A stretch of DNA of 64,000 nt from Mycolicibacterium palauense (GCF_002592005.1 NZ_NVQF01000017.1:1-64000), one strand, 5' to 3'; counted from the first letter of the stretch, positions 9,311 through 16,755 are shown. The notes: generated by a model from the sequence alone, not told the origin. Translations and numbers: made by a program.

Positions 9311-9322
9311 CCCCGACTCTGA
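8963..9322 (+). CDS. Exported MHB (haemophore-like) heme-binding protein, copy 1
   Basis: A 119-residue protein with a signal peptide (IRSAAIAALAGAALLGSAATASA) and a mature helical domain of about 90 residues. It resembles the mycobacterial haemophore Rv0203 family (MHB domain): paired Cys (NCTLADM and FRTRCGM), an FTHPEVNNFMTGL segment and NPQV..EI..IRQP. Rv0203 carries heme outside the membrane; heme binding here is inferred from family. The ATG at 8963 follows GAGGAGTGGG. It lies 60 bp after the CX5C peptide gene and is probably co-transcribed with it. Confidence 0.82.
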   Translation: MSGIIRSAAIAALAGAALLGSAATASADDPPPPPNCTLADMSGVLAGVSTAMSAYMFTHPEVNNFMTGLAHEPSEVRKAAIDTYLDANPQVNAEIAAIRQPMKDFRTRCGMSQPDEPRL

Positions 9323-9455
9323 CGACGACTCTCCAACGCCACGGTGCGACACCGCGAATCCGGCTGCCCGATCCACCGCTCGCCACAAGCGCGAAAGCCC
9401 CCGAGCACACCAGCAGCTAGGATGGGGCCAGCCGAACGACGTGGCCCCGCACTCC

Positions 9456-9501
9456 CCTCCGACGGTTCGGAATGGATACCTCCCTCCGACGGTTGGGAAT
9501 G
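9456..9501. repeat. 19-bp direct repeat upstream of second locus
   Basis: CCTCCGACGGTTCGGAATG (9456-9474) recurs as CCTCCGACGGTTGGGAATG (9483-9501) with a 27-bp period. It lies between a possible -10 box (TAGGAT, 9418-9423) and the start at 9534, so it would fall in the 5' leader or a regulator site. Confidence 0.6.
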
Positions 9502-9533
9502 AATGTTGTTCCCGACAGGGACAGGAGAGTGTG

Positions 9534-9842
9534 ATGTCGAACTTCTATCAGCGCGTAATCCCAACCCTCGCGGCCGGTGTGGCCGCTGCCGGTGTGGGCG
9601 CTGCCGCCGTGCTGGCCGCGCCCGTGGCCGCTGCCGCCCCGCAGCCCGGCGCCCCCACGTTGACCGCCCCCACGTCGTTGACCGCCGTCGCGGCGCCGGC
9701 GCCCACCAGCAGCATGTACTGCGATCTCGGCTTCTACTGCGAGGACGACGAGATCGGCTCCATGGTGGATCCCAGTGCGCCCAGCACCAATCGACCCGGA
9801 TTCGGCAAGGCGAGTCCGTGGGTTCCCGACTATGGCGACTAA
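9534..9842 (+). CDS. Small exported CX5C peptide, copy 2
   Basis: A 102-residue paralogue of the gene at 8579. A signal peptide (QRVIPTLAAGVAAAGVGAAA, ending in VAAAAP) precedes an Ala/Pro/Thr linker and the core YCDLGFYCEDDEIGSMV. The tail differs and ends WVPDYGD. The ATG follows AGGAGAGTGTG. The two peptides have diverged clearly, whereas the MHB genes downstream of them are nearly identical, so selection or conversion has acted differently on the two partners. Function unknown. Confidence 0.7.
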   Translation: MSNFYQRVIPTLAAGVAAAGVGAAAVLAAPVAAAAPQPGAPTLTAPTSLTAVAAPAPTSSMYCDLGFYCEDDEIGSMVDPSAPSTNRPGFGKASPWVPDYGD

Positions 9843-9921
9843 CCGGCGACGAGCTGGGGACAAGACGCCAAGACTGAGCGCGACCGGCGACACCGGTTGT
9901 CGGGCCTAGAGGACCCAAGAG

Positions 9922-10289
9922 GGCAACGTAGAGGAGTGGGAATGTCTGGAATCATCCGATCGGCAGCCATTGCGGCCCTCGCCGGCGCGGCCCTGCTGGG
10001 CAGCGCGGCCACCGCCTCGGCCGACGACCCACCACCACCGCCGAACTGCACCCTCGCCGACATGAGCGGGGTACTGGCCGGCGTCTCCACGGCCATGTCG
10101 GCCTACATGTTCACCCACCCCGAGGTGAACAACTTCATGACCGGCCTGGCCCACGAACCCTCCGAGGTCCGCAAGGCCGCCATCGACACCTACCTGGACG
10201 CCAACCCCCAGGTCAAAGGCGAGATCGCGGCCATCCGCCAACCGATGAAAGACTTCCGCACCCGCTGCGGAATGTCCCAACCCGACGAG
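9922..10289. repeat. Direct duplication, copy B (368 bp)
   Basis: Second member of the pair with 8943-9310. Differences seen are AACGCC to AAAGGC and GCAGCC to GCGGCC near the 3' part; homology ends abruptly inside the last codons. Confidence 0.9.
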
Positions 10290-10301
10290 GCCGGGCTGTA
10301 G
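9942..10301 (+). CDS. Exported MHB (haemophore-like) heme-binding protein, copy 2
   Basis: A 119-residue near copy of the protein at 8963, identical apart from an Asn-Ala to Lys-Gly change (NPQVNAEI versus NPQVKGEI) and the last residues. It has the same signal peptide, same two Cys and same HPEVNNF segment. It follows the second CX5C peptide gene by 99 bp. Two peptide-MHB pairs in series suggest a gene-dosage benefit or a recent unequal crossover. Heme binding is inferred from the Rv0203 family. Confidence 0.82.
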   Translation: MSGIIRSAAIAALAGAALLGSAATASADDPPPPPNCTLADMSGVLAGVSTAMSAYMFTHPEVNNFMTGLAHEPSEVRKAAIDTYLDANPQVKGEIAAIRQPMKDFRTRCGMSQPDEAGL

Positions 10302-10374
10302 TCCCGAGTCCCTGACGCCGACCCCTCCACCTCGAGGGGCGCCGAACCTCAGCCCCGGATGCGTGAGCGCGCAC

Positions 10375-10409
10375 TCAGGTACGGTGTGGGCCCCTTTTCT
10401 CGTACCTGA
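10375..10409. terminator. 9-bp stem inverted repeat after second MHB gene
   Basis: TCAGGTACG (10375-10383) pairs perfectly with CGTACCTGA (10401-10409) around a 17-base loop holding CCCCTTTTC. Its position 74 bp after the stop at 10301 suggests a terminator or RNA-stability hairpin; an operator for the downstream region is also possible. Confidence 0.5.
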
Positions 10410-10424
10410 CTGTGCGCTGGTGAC

Positions 10425-10495
10425 GGCTCGCCGCGGTGTCCGTTGCGCGGCTCGCCGCGGTGTCGCTACGCAGCTCGCCGCGGTGTCCGTTGCGC
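10425..10495. repeat. Three tandem 23-24 bp repeats
   Basis: Units at 10425-10448, 10449-10471 and 10472-10495 share the core GCTCGCCGCGGTGTC. They lie in the non-coding stretch before the truncated third MHB gene and resemble a small minisatellite. No protein-coding sense is evident. Confidence 0.75.
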
Positions 10496-10554
10496 AGAGT
10501 GGACACCGCCGCCCACGCGCGCGCACCTGACCGGGGCAGCCCCCACATGCTGAC

Positions 10555-10806
10555 ATGAGCGGTGTGCTCGGCAATGTATCGACCTCGATGTCGGCCTATC
10601 TGTTCACCCACCCTGACGTGAACGACTTCATCACCGGCTTGGCCCACGATTCGGCCGACGACCGCAAGAAATCCATCGATGGCTACATGGCCGACAATCC
10701 CCAGGTCAACGACGAGATGAACGCCATCCGGCAGCCGCTGAAGGACTTCCGCACCCGGTGCGGCATGTCCGTACCGGCCCCGCTGCCGCCCGGCGAAGGC
10801 GGGTGA
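10555..10806 (+). CDS. Truncated third MHB-domain protein without signal peptide
   Basis: An 83-residue MHB-like domain starting MSGVLGNVSTSMSAY, equivalent to the part of copies 1-2 after their first Cys. It keeps FTHPDVNDFITGL, NPQVNDEM and FRTRCGM but has no signal peptide and lacks the first Cys. An in-frame TGA lies 24 bases upstream, so no longer exported form can be read. No good ribosome site is seen. It may be a decaying third copy whose 5' half was replaced by the repeat-containing sequence; a cytoplasmic form is less likely. Confidence 0.55.
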   Translation: MSGVLGNVSTSMSAYLFTHPDVNDFITGLAHDSADDRKKSIDGYMADNPQVNDEMNAIRQPLKDFRTRCGMSVPAPLPPGEGG

Positions 10807-10838
10807 CGGGAAGCTGCTGATTGCGGACCCGCGGCGGC

Positions 10839-11525
10839 TCAGCTGCCGCGGGTCTCGATCACCCGCTTAGCGATCTCGACGAGCTTGACGTTGGCCGACT
10901 GCGACAGTTCGCGCAGCATCTCGAAGGCGCGCACCGCGTCGACGTTGTAGCGCTCCATGATGATCCCCTTGGCCTGGCCGATCAGGTCGCGGTTGCTCAG
11001 GGCCGACTGCAGCTGCTCGCCTTCGCGGCTGGCGACGATGGCCGCCGCGGCGTGCGCGGCCAGCACCGAGCCCACCGCCTCGTCCTCAGCGCTGAACGCC
11101 TGGGGCTCGAAGCCGAAGATGTTCAGCGCCCCGGCGTTGCGCTGGGTGGTGTAGAGCTTGAACGACAGTGCGCTGCGCAGACCGAGCTTGAGGGCCTCCG
11201 CGGAGTAGTGCGGCCAGCGTTGTTCACGCTGAAAATCGTCGGTCCGCACGATCAGCTCGTCCACGGCGGCCTCCAGGCACGGCCCTTCCCCGTGCTTCAC
11301 CTGCAGCGCGTCCAGCTTGAACATCAGGTCCGACGTGGGCGCCTGGGTCTCGTACTTGCCGGCCTTGGTGAACAACAGGAAGCCGGCCGCGTCGGCGCCG
11401 GGAAGCAGTTCGATGACACTCTTGGTCACCCCGGTCAGGACATCGGACAGGCTCAACGGCGCGGCGAGTTCACGGGCCAGTTCGGCCATCCGTGCGGCCA
11501 GGTCGGCTGAGGGCTCAGAGATCAC
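10839..11525 (-). CDS. GAF-ANTAR domain regulator
   Basis: A 228-residue protein with a GAF sensor domain (about residues 10-165) and a C-terminal ANTAR domain (about 175-225, with RDLIGQAKGIIMERYNVDA and AFEMLRELSQSANVKL). ANTAR proteins bind tandem RNA hairpins and prevent transcription termination; GAF-ANTAR proteins are common in mycobacteria. The GAF ligand is unknown. I prefer the GTG at 11525, six bases after a -10-like CATCTT, over an upstream ATG at 11594 whose extra residues look non-coding. Confidence 0.8.
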   Translation of the reverse strand: MISEPSADLAARMAELARELAAPLSLSDVLTGVTKSVIELLPGADAAGFLLFTKAGKYETQAPTSDLMFKLDALQVKHGEGPCLEAAVDELIVRTDDFQREQRWPHYSAEALKLGLRSALSFKLYTTQRNAGALNIFGFEPQAFSAEDEAVGSVLAAHAAAAIVASREGEQLQSALSNRDLIGQAKGIIMERYNVDAVRAFEMLRELSQSANVKLVEIAKRVIETRGS

Positions 11526-11718
11526 GTGACAAAGATGGCACACCGACGCGCCGAAGGTGGCGGCGTTTGTGGGGCCGCGCCGACGGTTATGCACGGTGCA
11601 CGTGAATACGGTGGTCGGCCACCGAGTTCACCAGGTCTCGTCGGTTCAGTCCCAGGAGCCGGCGGGACCGCCCGTCGAACACCCCGGTCGACACGCCGCG
11701 GCGGGGTACCGTCGCGAT

Positions 11719-11823
11719 ATGACCGGTGTCTGGATCCTCGGCGCATACCAGAGCGACTTCGCCGTCATCCTCACCCGGGAGAACCGTGGCCTCGCCCGGC
11801 CGGGGGAACGGGGGCGGCGGTGA
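11719..11823 (+). pseudogene. 5' remnant of a thiolase-family gene
   Basis: The first 20 or so residues (MTGVWILGAYQSDFAVILTR) read like the conserved start of mycobacterial SCP2-type thiolases, whose N termini I recall as VWILGGYQSDFARNL. The frame then runs into Arg/Gly-rich sequence and stops at 11823, overlapping the carotenoid oxygenase start. At 34 codons it cannot be a working thiolase, so it looks like a gene stump left by a deletion. It could instead now serve as a short translated leader for the oxygenase. Confidence 0.5.
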
Positions 11824-13355
11824 CCGGCTTTCAGACCGACGTCAACGTCGTCGGCAGGTTCCTGTCCACCCTGCCCGACGATGACGACCATCCCTACCGG
11901 ACCGGGCCGTGGCGACCCCAGACCACCGAATGGGATGCCGACCACCTGGCGCCGGTGGCCGGGGAGATTCCCGCCGACCTGGACGGGGTCTACCTGCGCA
12001 ACACCGAGAACCCGCTGCACCCGGCGCTGAAGTTCTACCACCCGTTCGACGGCGACGGAATGGTGCACGTCGTCGGGTTCCGCGACGGGAAGGCGTTCTA
12101 CCGCAACCGGTTCGTACGCACCGACGGGTTCCTCGCCGAGAACGCCGCCGGCGGTCCGCTGTGGCCGGGTCTGGCCGAGCCCGTCACGCTGGCCCGGCGC
12201 GAGCACGGCTGGGGTGCGCGCACCCTGATGAAGGACGCCTCGAGCACCGACGTGATCGTCCACCGCGGTGTCGCGCTGACCAGCTTCTACCAGTGCGGTG
12301 ATCTGTACCGGCTGGACCCGCTGACCGCCGAGACGCTGGGCAAGGAGGACTTCAACGGCGGGTTCCCGTCGGACTGGGGCGTCTCGGCGCACCCGAAGGT
12401 CGACGAGCGCACCGGCGAGCTGCTGTTCTTCAACTACAGCAAGCAGGCGCCCTACATGTCGTTCGGGGTGGTCGACGCCGACGACACCCTGGTACACCAC
12501 ACCGAGGTCCCCCTGCCGGGGCCACGGCTGCCCCACGACATGGCGTTCACGCCGAATTACGTCATCCTCAACGACTTTCCGTTGTTCTGGGATCCCGAAC
12601 TGCTCAAGGCCGGCGTTCACCTGCCCGGTTTCCACCCCGACATGCCGTCGCGGTTCGCGGTGGCACCCCGCCGCGGTGGGCCCGGCGACATCCGCTGGTT
12701 CGAGGCCGCGCCGACGTTCGTGCTGCATTTCGCCAACGCCTACGAGGACGGCGACGAGATCGTGCTCGACGGGTTCTTCGAGGGCGACCCGACGCCCGCC
12801 GAGAGCGCGGACGGCTCCGACAGGTGGCAGCGCGCCTTCCGTTTCCTGGCGCTGGACCGGCTGCAGACCCGCCTGCACCGCTGGCGGTTCAACCTGGTGA
12901 CCGGCGCCGTGCGGGAGGAAAGCCTGACCGACAGCATCACCGAGTTCGGGATGATCAACGCGGACCATGCCGGGGCCGACTACCGCTATGTCTACGCCGC
13001 CACCGGCAAGCCGGGCTGGTTCCTGTTCGACGGCCTGGTCAGGCACGACGTCAAGACCGGCGCCGAGGACCGGTACGCGTTCGGCCCCGGGGTGTACGGC
13101 AGCGAGACGGCGATGGCGCCGCGGCCGGGCTCGACCGCCGAGGACGACGGCTATCTGGTCACGTTGACCACCGACATGAACGCCGACGCGTCCTACTGCC
13201 TGGTCTTCGACGCCGCCCGGGTCGGCGACGGGCCGGTGTGCACACTGGCGCTGCCGGAACGCATCTCCAGCGGAACCCACTCGACGTGGGCACCGGGAAG
13301 CTCCCTGCGGCGCTGGCGATCCGCGGATTCTCCGGCCGCGGCGATCGGGCTCTGA
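11820..13355 (+). CDS. Carotenoid oxygenase (RPE65/CCD family)
   Basis: A 511-residue enzyme of the family that cleaves carotenoids, apocarotenoids or stilbenes with O2 at a four-His non-heme Fe(II). The four expected His are visible in VSAHPKVD (about residue 190), LPHDMAFT (238), VLHFANAYE (302) and GTHSTWAP (486). Family segments GVYLRNTENP and FDGDGMVHVVGF are also present. The GTG at 11820 overlaps the stop of the short thiolase remnant as GTGA, implying translational coupling. The substrate is unknown; no carotenoid biosynthesis genes are adjacent. Confidence 0.87.
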   Translation: MTGFQTDVNVVGRFLSTLPDDDDHPYRTGPWRPQTTEWDADHLAPVAGEIPADLDGVYLRNTENPLHPALKFYHPFDGDGMVHVVGFRDGKAFYRNRFVRTDGFLAENAAGGPLWPGLAEPVTLARREHGWGARTLMKDASSTDVIVHRGVALTSFYQCGDLYRLDPLTAETLGKEDFNGGFPSDWGVSAHPKVDERTGELLFFNYSKQAPYMSFGVVDADDTLVHHTEVPLPGPRLPHDMAFTPNYVILNDFPLFWDPELLKAGVHLPGFHPDMPSRFAVAPRRGGPGDIRWFEAAPTFVLHFANAYEDGDEIVLDGFFEGDPTPAESADGSDRWQRAFRFLALDRLQTRLHRWRFNLVTGAVREESLTDSITEFGMINADHAGADYRYVYAATGKPGWFLFDGLVRHDVKTGAEDRYAFGPGVYGSETAMAPRPGSTAEDDGYLVTLTTDMNADASYCLVFDAARVGDGPVCTLALPERISSGTHSTWAPGSSLRRWRSADSPAAAIGL

Positions 13356-13383
13356 ACCCGGCCGGAAATCGCCCCGGAATTTT

Positions 13384-13410
13384 CTGGCACTCTCTTGCCG
13401 AGAGTGCTAA
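13384..13410 (+). promoter_or_regulatory. CIRCE element (HrcA operator)
   Basis: CTGGCACTC, nine bases, then GAGTGCTAA (13402-13410). This matches the CIRCE consensus TTAGCACTC-N9-GAGTGCTAA in 16 of 18 arm positions. It lies 73 bp before the Hsp20 start, so HrcA repression of that gene is expected. Confidence 0.85.
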
Positions 13411-13483
13411 ATTCGGGGTTGCACAGTGATTGGCTGCCCGCCAGGGTGGCGGGCTCTGGAAGCGATCTAGGAGGTGGATTGCT

Positions 13484-13933
13484 GTGCTTCGCTTTGATCC
13501 CTTCAGTGATATCGACGCTCTGACCCGCGGCCTGCTCACCAACCAGGCCGGATCGAATCGCAGTCCCCGGTTCATGCCGATGGACCTCTACAAGGTCGAC
13601 GACCACTACGTGCTGACCGCCGATCTGCCCGGGGTGGATCCGGGTTCGATCGACGTCAACGTCGACAACGGCACACTCACGCTGACCGCGCACCGCTCGG
13701 CCCGTTCCGAGGAATCCGTGCAGTGGCTGGCCAGCGAGAGGTTCTTCGGCACCTACCGCCGCCAACTGTCCCTCGGCGAGGGCATCGACACCACCGGCAT
13801 CAACGCCACCTACGAGAACGGCGTGCTGACGGTGACCATCCCGATGTCCGAACGCGCCAAACCCCGCCGCATCACGGTGTCGCACACCGGAAACGAACGC
13901 TCCATCGAACCGACCACCGTCGAGGCGGACTGA
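13484..13933 (+). CDS. Hsp20 family small heat-shock protein
   Basis: A 149-residue small heat-shock chaperone that should hold unfolding proteins in a refoldable state. The alpha-crystallin domain covers about residues 30-135, with MDLYKVDDHYVLTADLPGV near its start and the conserved G-V-L in NGVLTVTIP near its end. The GTG start follows a strong TAGGAGGTG ribosome site. The CIRCE operator upstream points to HrcA control. No DosR box was found, unlike the well-known hspX. Confidence 0.9.
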   Translation: MLRFDPFSDIDALTRGLLTNQAGSNRSPRFMPMDLYKVDDHYVLTADLPGVDPGSIDVNVDNGTLTLTAHRSARSEESVQWLASERFFGTYRRQLSLGEGIDTTGINATYENGVLTVTIPMSERAKPRRITVSHTGNERSIEPTTVEAD

Positions 13934-13943
13934 CCCGCACCGC

Positions 13944-14543
13944 TCAGCCGTGCCGGGCCAGCCGGAACTGAAGGTTGGCCCGCACGGCTGGCCACTCGAT
14001 GTCGAGGACCGAGTAGACGGCGGTGTCGCGGCGCGAGCCGTCGGCCAGCAGTTGGTGGCTGCGCAGCACGCCGTCGAGCTTGGCGCCCACCCGTTCGATC
14101 GCCGCGCGGCTGGCCGTGTTGAGGAAGTGCGTGCGGAACTCCACTGCGACACAGCCCAGCACATCGAAGGCGTGGCCGAGCATCAACAACTTCGTCTCGG
14201 AGTTGACCCCGGTACGGCGCGCCGATCCGACGTACCAGGTGTGCCCGATCTCGAGCCGTCGGTTGGGCGCGTCGACGTGAAAGAAACTCGACGAACCCAC
14301 CAGCGCACCGCCGTCGAGGCGGCGCACCACGTAGGTGACGCCCTGGTCGCGGGATTGGATGTCCAGCAGGCGGTGCACCCAGGACGCGGCGGTGTGCGGC
14401 GAGGGCGCCGAGGTGAACCACAGCGCACCGGGGTCGCCGTCGGCGGTGGCCCCGGCGATCTCGTCGATGTGCTCGGCGTGCAGGGGCTGCAGACGCACCC
14501 AGCGTGATCCGGTGAGCTCGACCGGCTCGACGAACCGGCTCAC
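13944..14543 (-). CDS. GNAT family acetyltransferase
   Basis: A 199-residue GNAT N-acetyltransferase of the RimJ/RimL-like group. LTGSRWVRLQPL forms the first strand, RRLEIGHTWYVGSARRTGVNSE the acetyl-CoA region, and AVEFRTHFLNTASRAAIERVGAKLDGVLR the C-terminal motif seen in ribosomal-protein acetyltransferases. The acceptor is unknown. The GTG at 14543 overlaps the stop of the upstream membrane-protein gene as GTGA, so the two are translationally coupled. The stop faces the hsp20 stop across 10 bp. Confidence 0.85.
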   Translation of the reverse strand: MSRFVEPVELTGSRWVRLQPLHAEHIDEIAGATADGDPGALWFTSAPSPHTAASWVHRLLDIQSRDQGVTYVVRRLDGGALVGSSSFFHVDAPNRRLEIGHTWYVGSARRTGVNSETKLLMLGHAFDVLGCVAVEFRTHFLNTASRAAIERVGAKLDGVLRSHQLLADGSRRDTAVYSVLDIEWPAVRANLQFRLARHG

Positions 14544-14977
14544 CGCCGGGCCCGCACCCGCGCGCTGCGGGCGGTGTCGGCGAGCGCCCAGACGGAGAAC
14601 CCGACGGCGCCCAGGGCGCCGGCCGCTCCGATGTACCAGCCGTAGCCCGCCGACACCGACGCCGAGACGTTGAGGTAGTAGTACCACCCGGTGAGCACCG
14701 CGATGAGCAGCGAGATCAGCAGCGCGGCAACCGAAGCCCAGCGCACCGACAGGCCGCGGGCGCTCATCGCCCCCGCGACGAGCAGCGTCGAGGACAACAG
14801 GACGATCAACTGACCCAGGTCGAACCGTGCCGGCAGCACCAGGCTGCCCACGGTGCCCCCGATGGCCGAGGCCCGGCCGCCACCGTTGACCGTGGTGGTC
14901 AGCCACGGCAGCCATGCGCTGACCACCAGCACGGCCGCGCAGAACGCGACCAACCAACCGGGACGCAGGCGGGCCAT
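14540..14977 (-). CDS. Four-helix membrane protein, unknown function
   Basis: A 145-residue protein with four predicted membrane helices (about residues 8-28, 50-67, 78-97 and 115-133) and a basic C-terminal tail (ARSARVRARR). It carries no recognised catalytic motif. The ATG at 14977 is chosen because a -10 box TAGGTT (14984-14989, minus) ends six bases upstream; a GTG at 14980 is the alternative. It overlaps the GNAT gene by four bases. Confidence 0.75.
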   Translation of the reverse strand: MARLRPGWLVAFCAAVLVVSAWLPWLTTTVNGGGRASAIGGTVGSLVLPARFDLGQLIVLLSSTLLVAGAMSARGLSVRWASVAALLISLLIAVLTGWYYYLNVSASVSAGYGWYIGAAGALGAVGFSVWALADTARSARVRARR

Positions 14978-14983
14978 CACCTA

Positions 14984-14989
14984 AACCTA
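14984..14989 (-). promoter_or_regulatory. -10 box of leaderless promoter
   Basis: TAGGTT on the minus strand, six bases before the ATG at 14977. It overlaps the last codons of the ABC-F gene at 14987. Confidence 0.5.
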
Positions 14990-16591
14990 GCGTGCTTCAC
15001 CGATTTCTCCGCGCCGTGTCATCGTCAGTGTCCGGTGCGGGCCGAGCCGGCCGAGGAACTCCTCGTCGTGGCTGACCACCAGCACCGCCCCGCGGTAGGC
15101 CGCCAACGCGTCGACGAGCTGCCCGGCGCTGGTGATGTCCAGGCTGTTGGTGGGTTCGTCGAGCATCAACAGCTCGGGCGGCGGTTCGGCCAGCAGCAGC
15201 CGGGCCAGCGCGACCCGGAAGCGTTCCCCGCCGGAGAGTGTCCCGACGGCGCGGTGCACGTCCTGTCCACGCAGCAGGAACCGCGCCAGCTGCCCGCGTA
15301 CCCGTTCCGGTGGGGACGACGGCGCCGCGGCACGCACGGTGTCGAGCACGCTGGCGGTGTCGTCGAGACCGTCCAGCCGCTGCCGCAGATAGCCCACACG
15401 CCCGGTCAGCAGGCGCCCCGCCGCGGGGTCTCCCGCCAGCAATCCGTCGAGCAGCGCCGTCTTGCCGACACCGTTGGGCCCGACCAGCGCCACCCGCTCG
15501 GGTCCCGCCACCACGATCGTGCGGTCGGTGCCGCGAATTTCGACCAGCCGGCGTCCGGCACCGACGCGGGGATCGGGCACGTCGATGCGGATGTGCTCGT
15601 CGTCGCGGACCCGGCCTTCGGCGGCCTCGAGCGCGGCTCGGGCCGTGCGGACCCTGTCGTCGAGGCCGGTACGCAGCCGGCCGGCCGAGACCTGCGCGGC
15701 CGAGGCCCGCAGTCCGGCAGCGATTCTGGGTATCCGGTTCTCGGCGACGGCCCTGCGCCCGGCGCGGTTGCTCCGGGCGATCTTGACCTCGGCCTCGGCC
15801 CGTTGCCGACGCTGCACTCTGAGGTCCTGCTCGGCGGTGCGCACGGCCCGGGCCGCGGCCTCCTGTTCGCCGGCCAGGTGGGCGCGCCAGGCGGTGTAGC
15901 TGCCGCCGAAGACCCGCAGCTCGCCGCCGTGCAACTCGGCGGTGCCGTCGAGCCGGTCGAGCAGCGGGACGTGGTGGCTGACCACCACCAGCGTCCCGGG
16001 CCACCGGTCCACCATCCGGGTCAGCGCCGCCAGGGCGTCCCGGTCGAGGTTGTTGGTCGGCTCGTCGAGCACCGAGATGGGCGGCCGGCTCAGCCACAGC
16101 CCGGCCACCGCGATCAGCATCGCCTCCCCACCGGAGAGCGTCCGGACCGGCCGCTGCAGGCCGATGTCCAGACCGATGTCGGCCAGCGCGGCGCCGGCCC
16201 GCGCCTCCACGTCCCAGTCCTCACCGACGGTGTCGAAATGCACCGCGGCGGTGTCGCCGGACTCGATGGCGCGCAGCGCACGGATCACCGGGGCGACGCC
16301 GAGCAGTTCGGCCACGGTCGTCTCACCGGCCAGGGTGAGGTTCTGCGGGAGGTAAGCCACCGGGCCCGTGGTGGTGAGCGTGCCGGCCGTCGGTGTCAGC
16401 TCGCCGGCGATCAGGCGCAGCAGGGTCGACTTGCCCGACCCGTTGGCACCCACCAGTCCGGTGCGCCCGGTCCCGAAGCTGCCGTTGAGCCGGTCGTGCA
16501 CCACCGATCCGTCGGGCCAGTGGAAACCGAGATCGTGCAGGACGACGGCCGGTGTGCCGGAAGAAGAAGGGCAGGAAGAGGACACAGGCAT
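14987..16591 (-). CDS. ABC-F family ATPase
   Basis: A 534-residue protein with two ABC ATPase domains and no membrane segment, the ABC-F layout. Domain 1 has GANGSGKST, LSGGEAMLIA and SVLDEPTNNLD. After a basic coiled linker (about residues 235-310), domain 2 has GPNGVGKTA, LSGGERFRVALAR and LMLDEPTNSLD. ABC-F proteins act on ribosomes, either as translation factors or by displacing antibiotics. Both catalytic Glu residues are present. It resembles actinobacterial antibiotic-resistance ABC-F members, but no drug can be named. A possible leader peptide lies upstream at 16653-16694. Confidence 0.87.
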   Translation of the reverse strand: MPVSSSCPSSSGTPAVVLHDLGFHWPDGSVVHDRLNGSFGTGRTGLVGANGSGKSTLLRLIAGELTPTAGTLTTTGPVAYLPQNLTLAGETTVAELLGVAPVIRALRAIESGDTAAVHFDTVGEDWDVEARAGAALADIGLDIGLQRPVRTLSGGEAMLIAVAGLWLSRPPISVLDEPTNNLDRDALAALTRMVDRWPGTLVVVSHHVPLLDRLDGTAELHGGELRVFGGSYTAWRAHLAGEQEAAARAVRTAEQDLRVQRRQRAEAEVKIARSNRAGRRAVAENRIPRIAAGLRASAAQVSAGRLRTGLDDRVRTARAALEAAEGRVRDDEHIRIDVPDPRVGAGRRLVEIRGTDRTIVVAGPERVALVGPNGVGKTALLDGLLAGDPAAGRLLTGRVGYLRQRLDGLDDTASVLDTVRAAAPSSPPERVRGQLARFLLRGQDVHRAVGTLSGGERFRVALARLLLAEPPPELLMLDEPTNSLDITSAGQLVDALAAYRGAVLVVSHDEEFLGRLGPHRTLTMTRRGEIGEAR

Positions 16592-16652
16592 GGGGGTCTC
16601 CGGGGTTCGACGGGATACGCGCCGGACCGGAGCCGAGAATGCGACGGGCCGG

Positions 16653-16694
16653 TCAGCGCGCGAAGTGCGGCACGGAACCGTGATTGCCTGTCAT
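16653..16694 (-). CDS. Possible 13-residue leader peptide upstream of ABC-F
   Basis: A short frame reading MTGNHGSVPHFAR ends 61 bp before the ABC-F start. On the minus strand TTGCAT, 17 bases and TAGCGT form a good -35/-10 pair ending seven bases before its ATG, so the transcript would be almost leaderless for the peptide. Antibiotic ABC-F genes are often controlled by ribosome stalling in such leaders. Coding status is inferred only from position. Confidence 0.35.
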   Translation of the reverse strand: MTGNHGSVPHFAR

Positions 16695-16743
16695 GGCCGC
16701 CACGCTAATGACGGAGCTCGCGGGATGCAACGGAATTTTCACC

Positions 16744-16749
16744 TACGCT
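16744..16749 (+). promoter_or_regulatory. -10 box of leaderless promoter
   Basis: TACGCT ends six bases before the ATG at 16756. It is divergent from the ABC-F promoter about 40 bp away. Confidence 0.55.
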
Positions 16750-16755
16750 GAGGCG

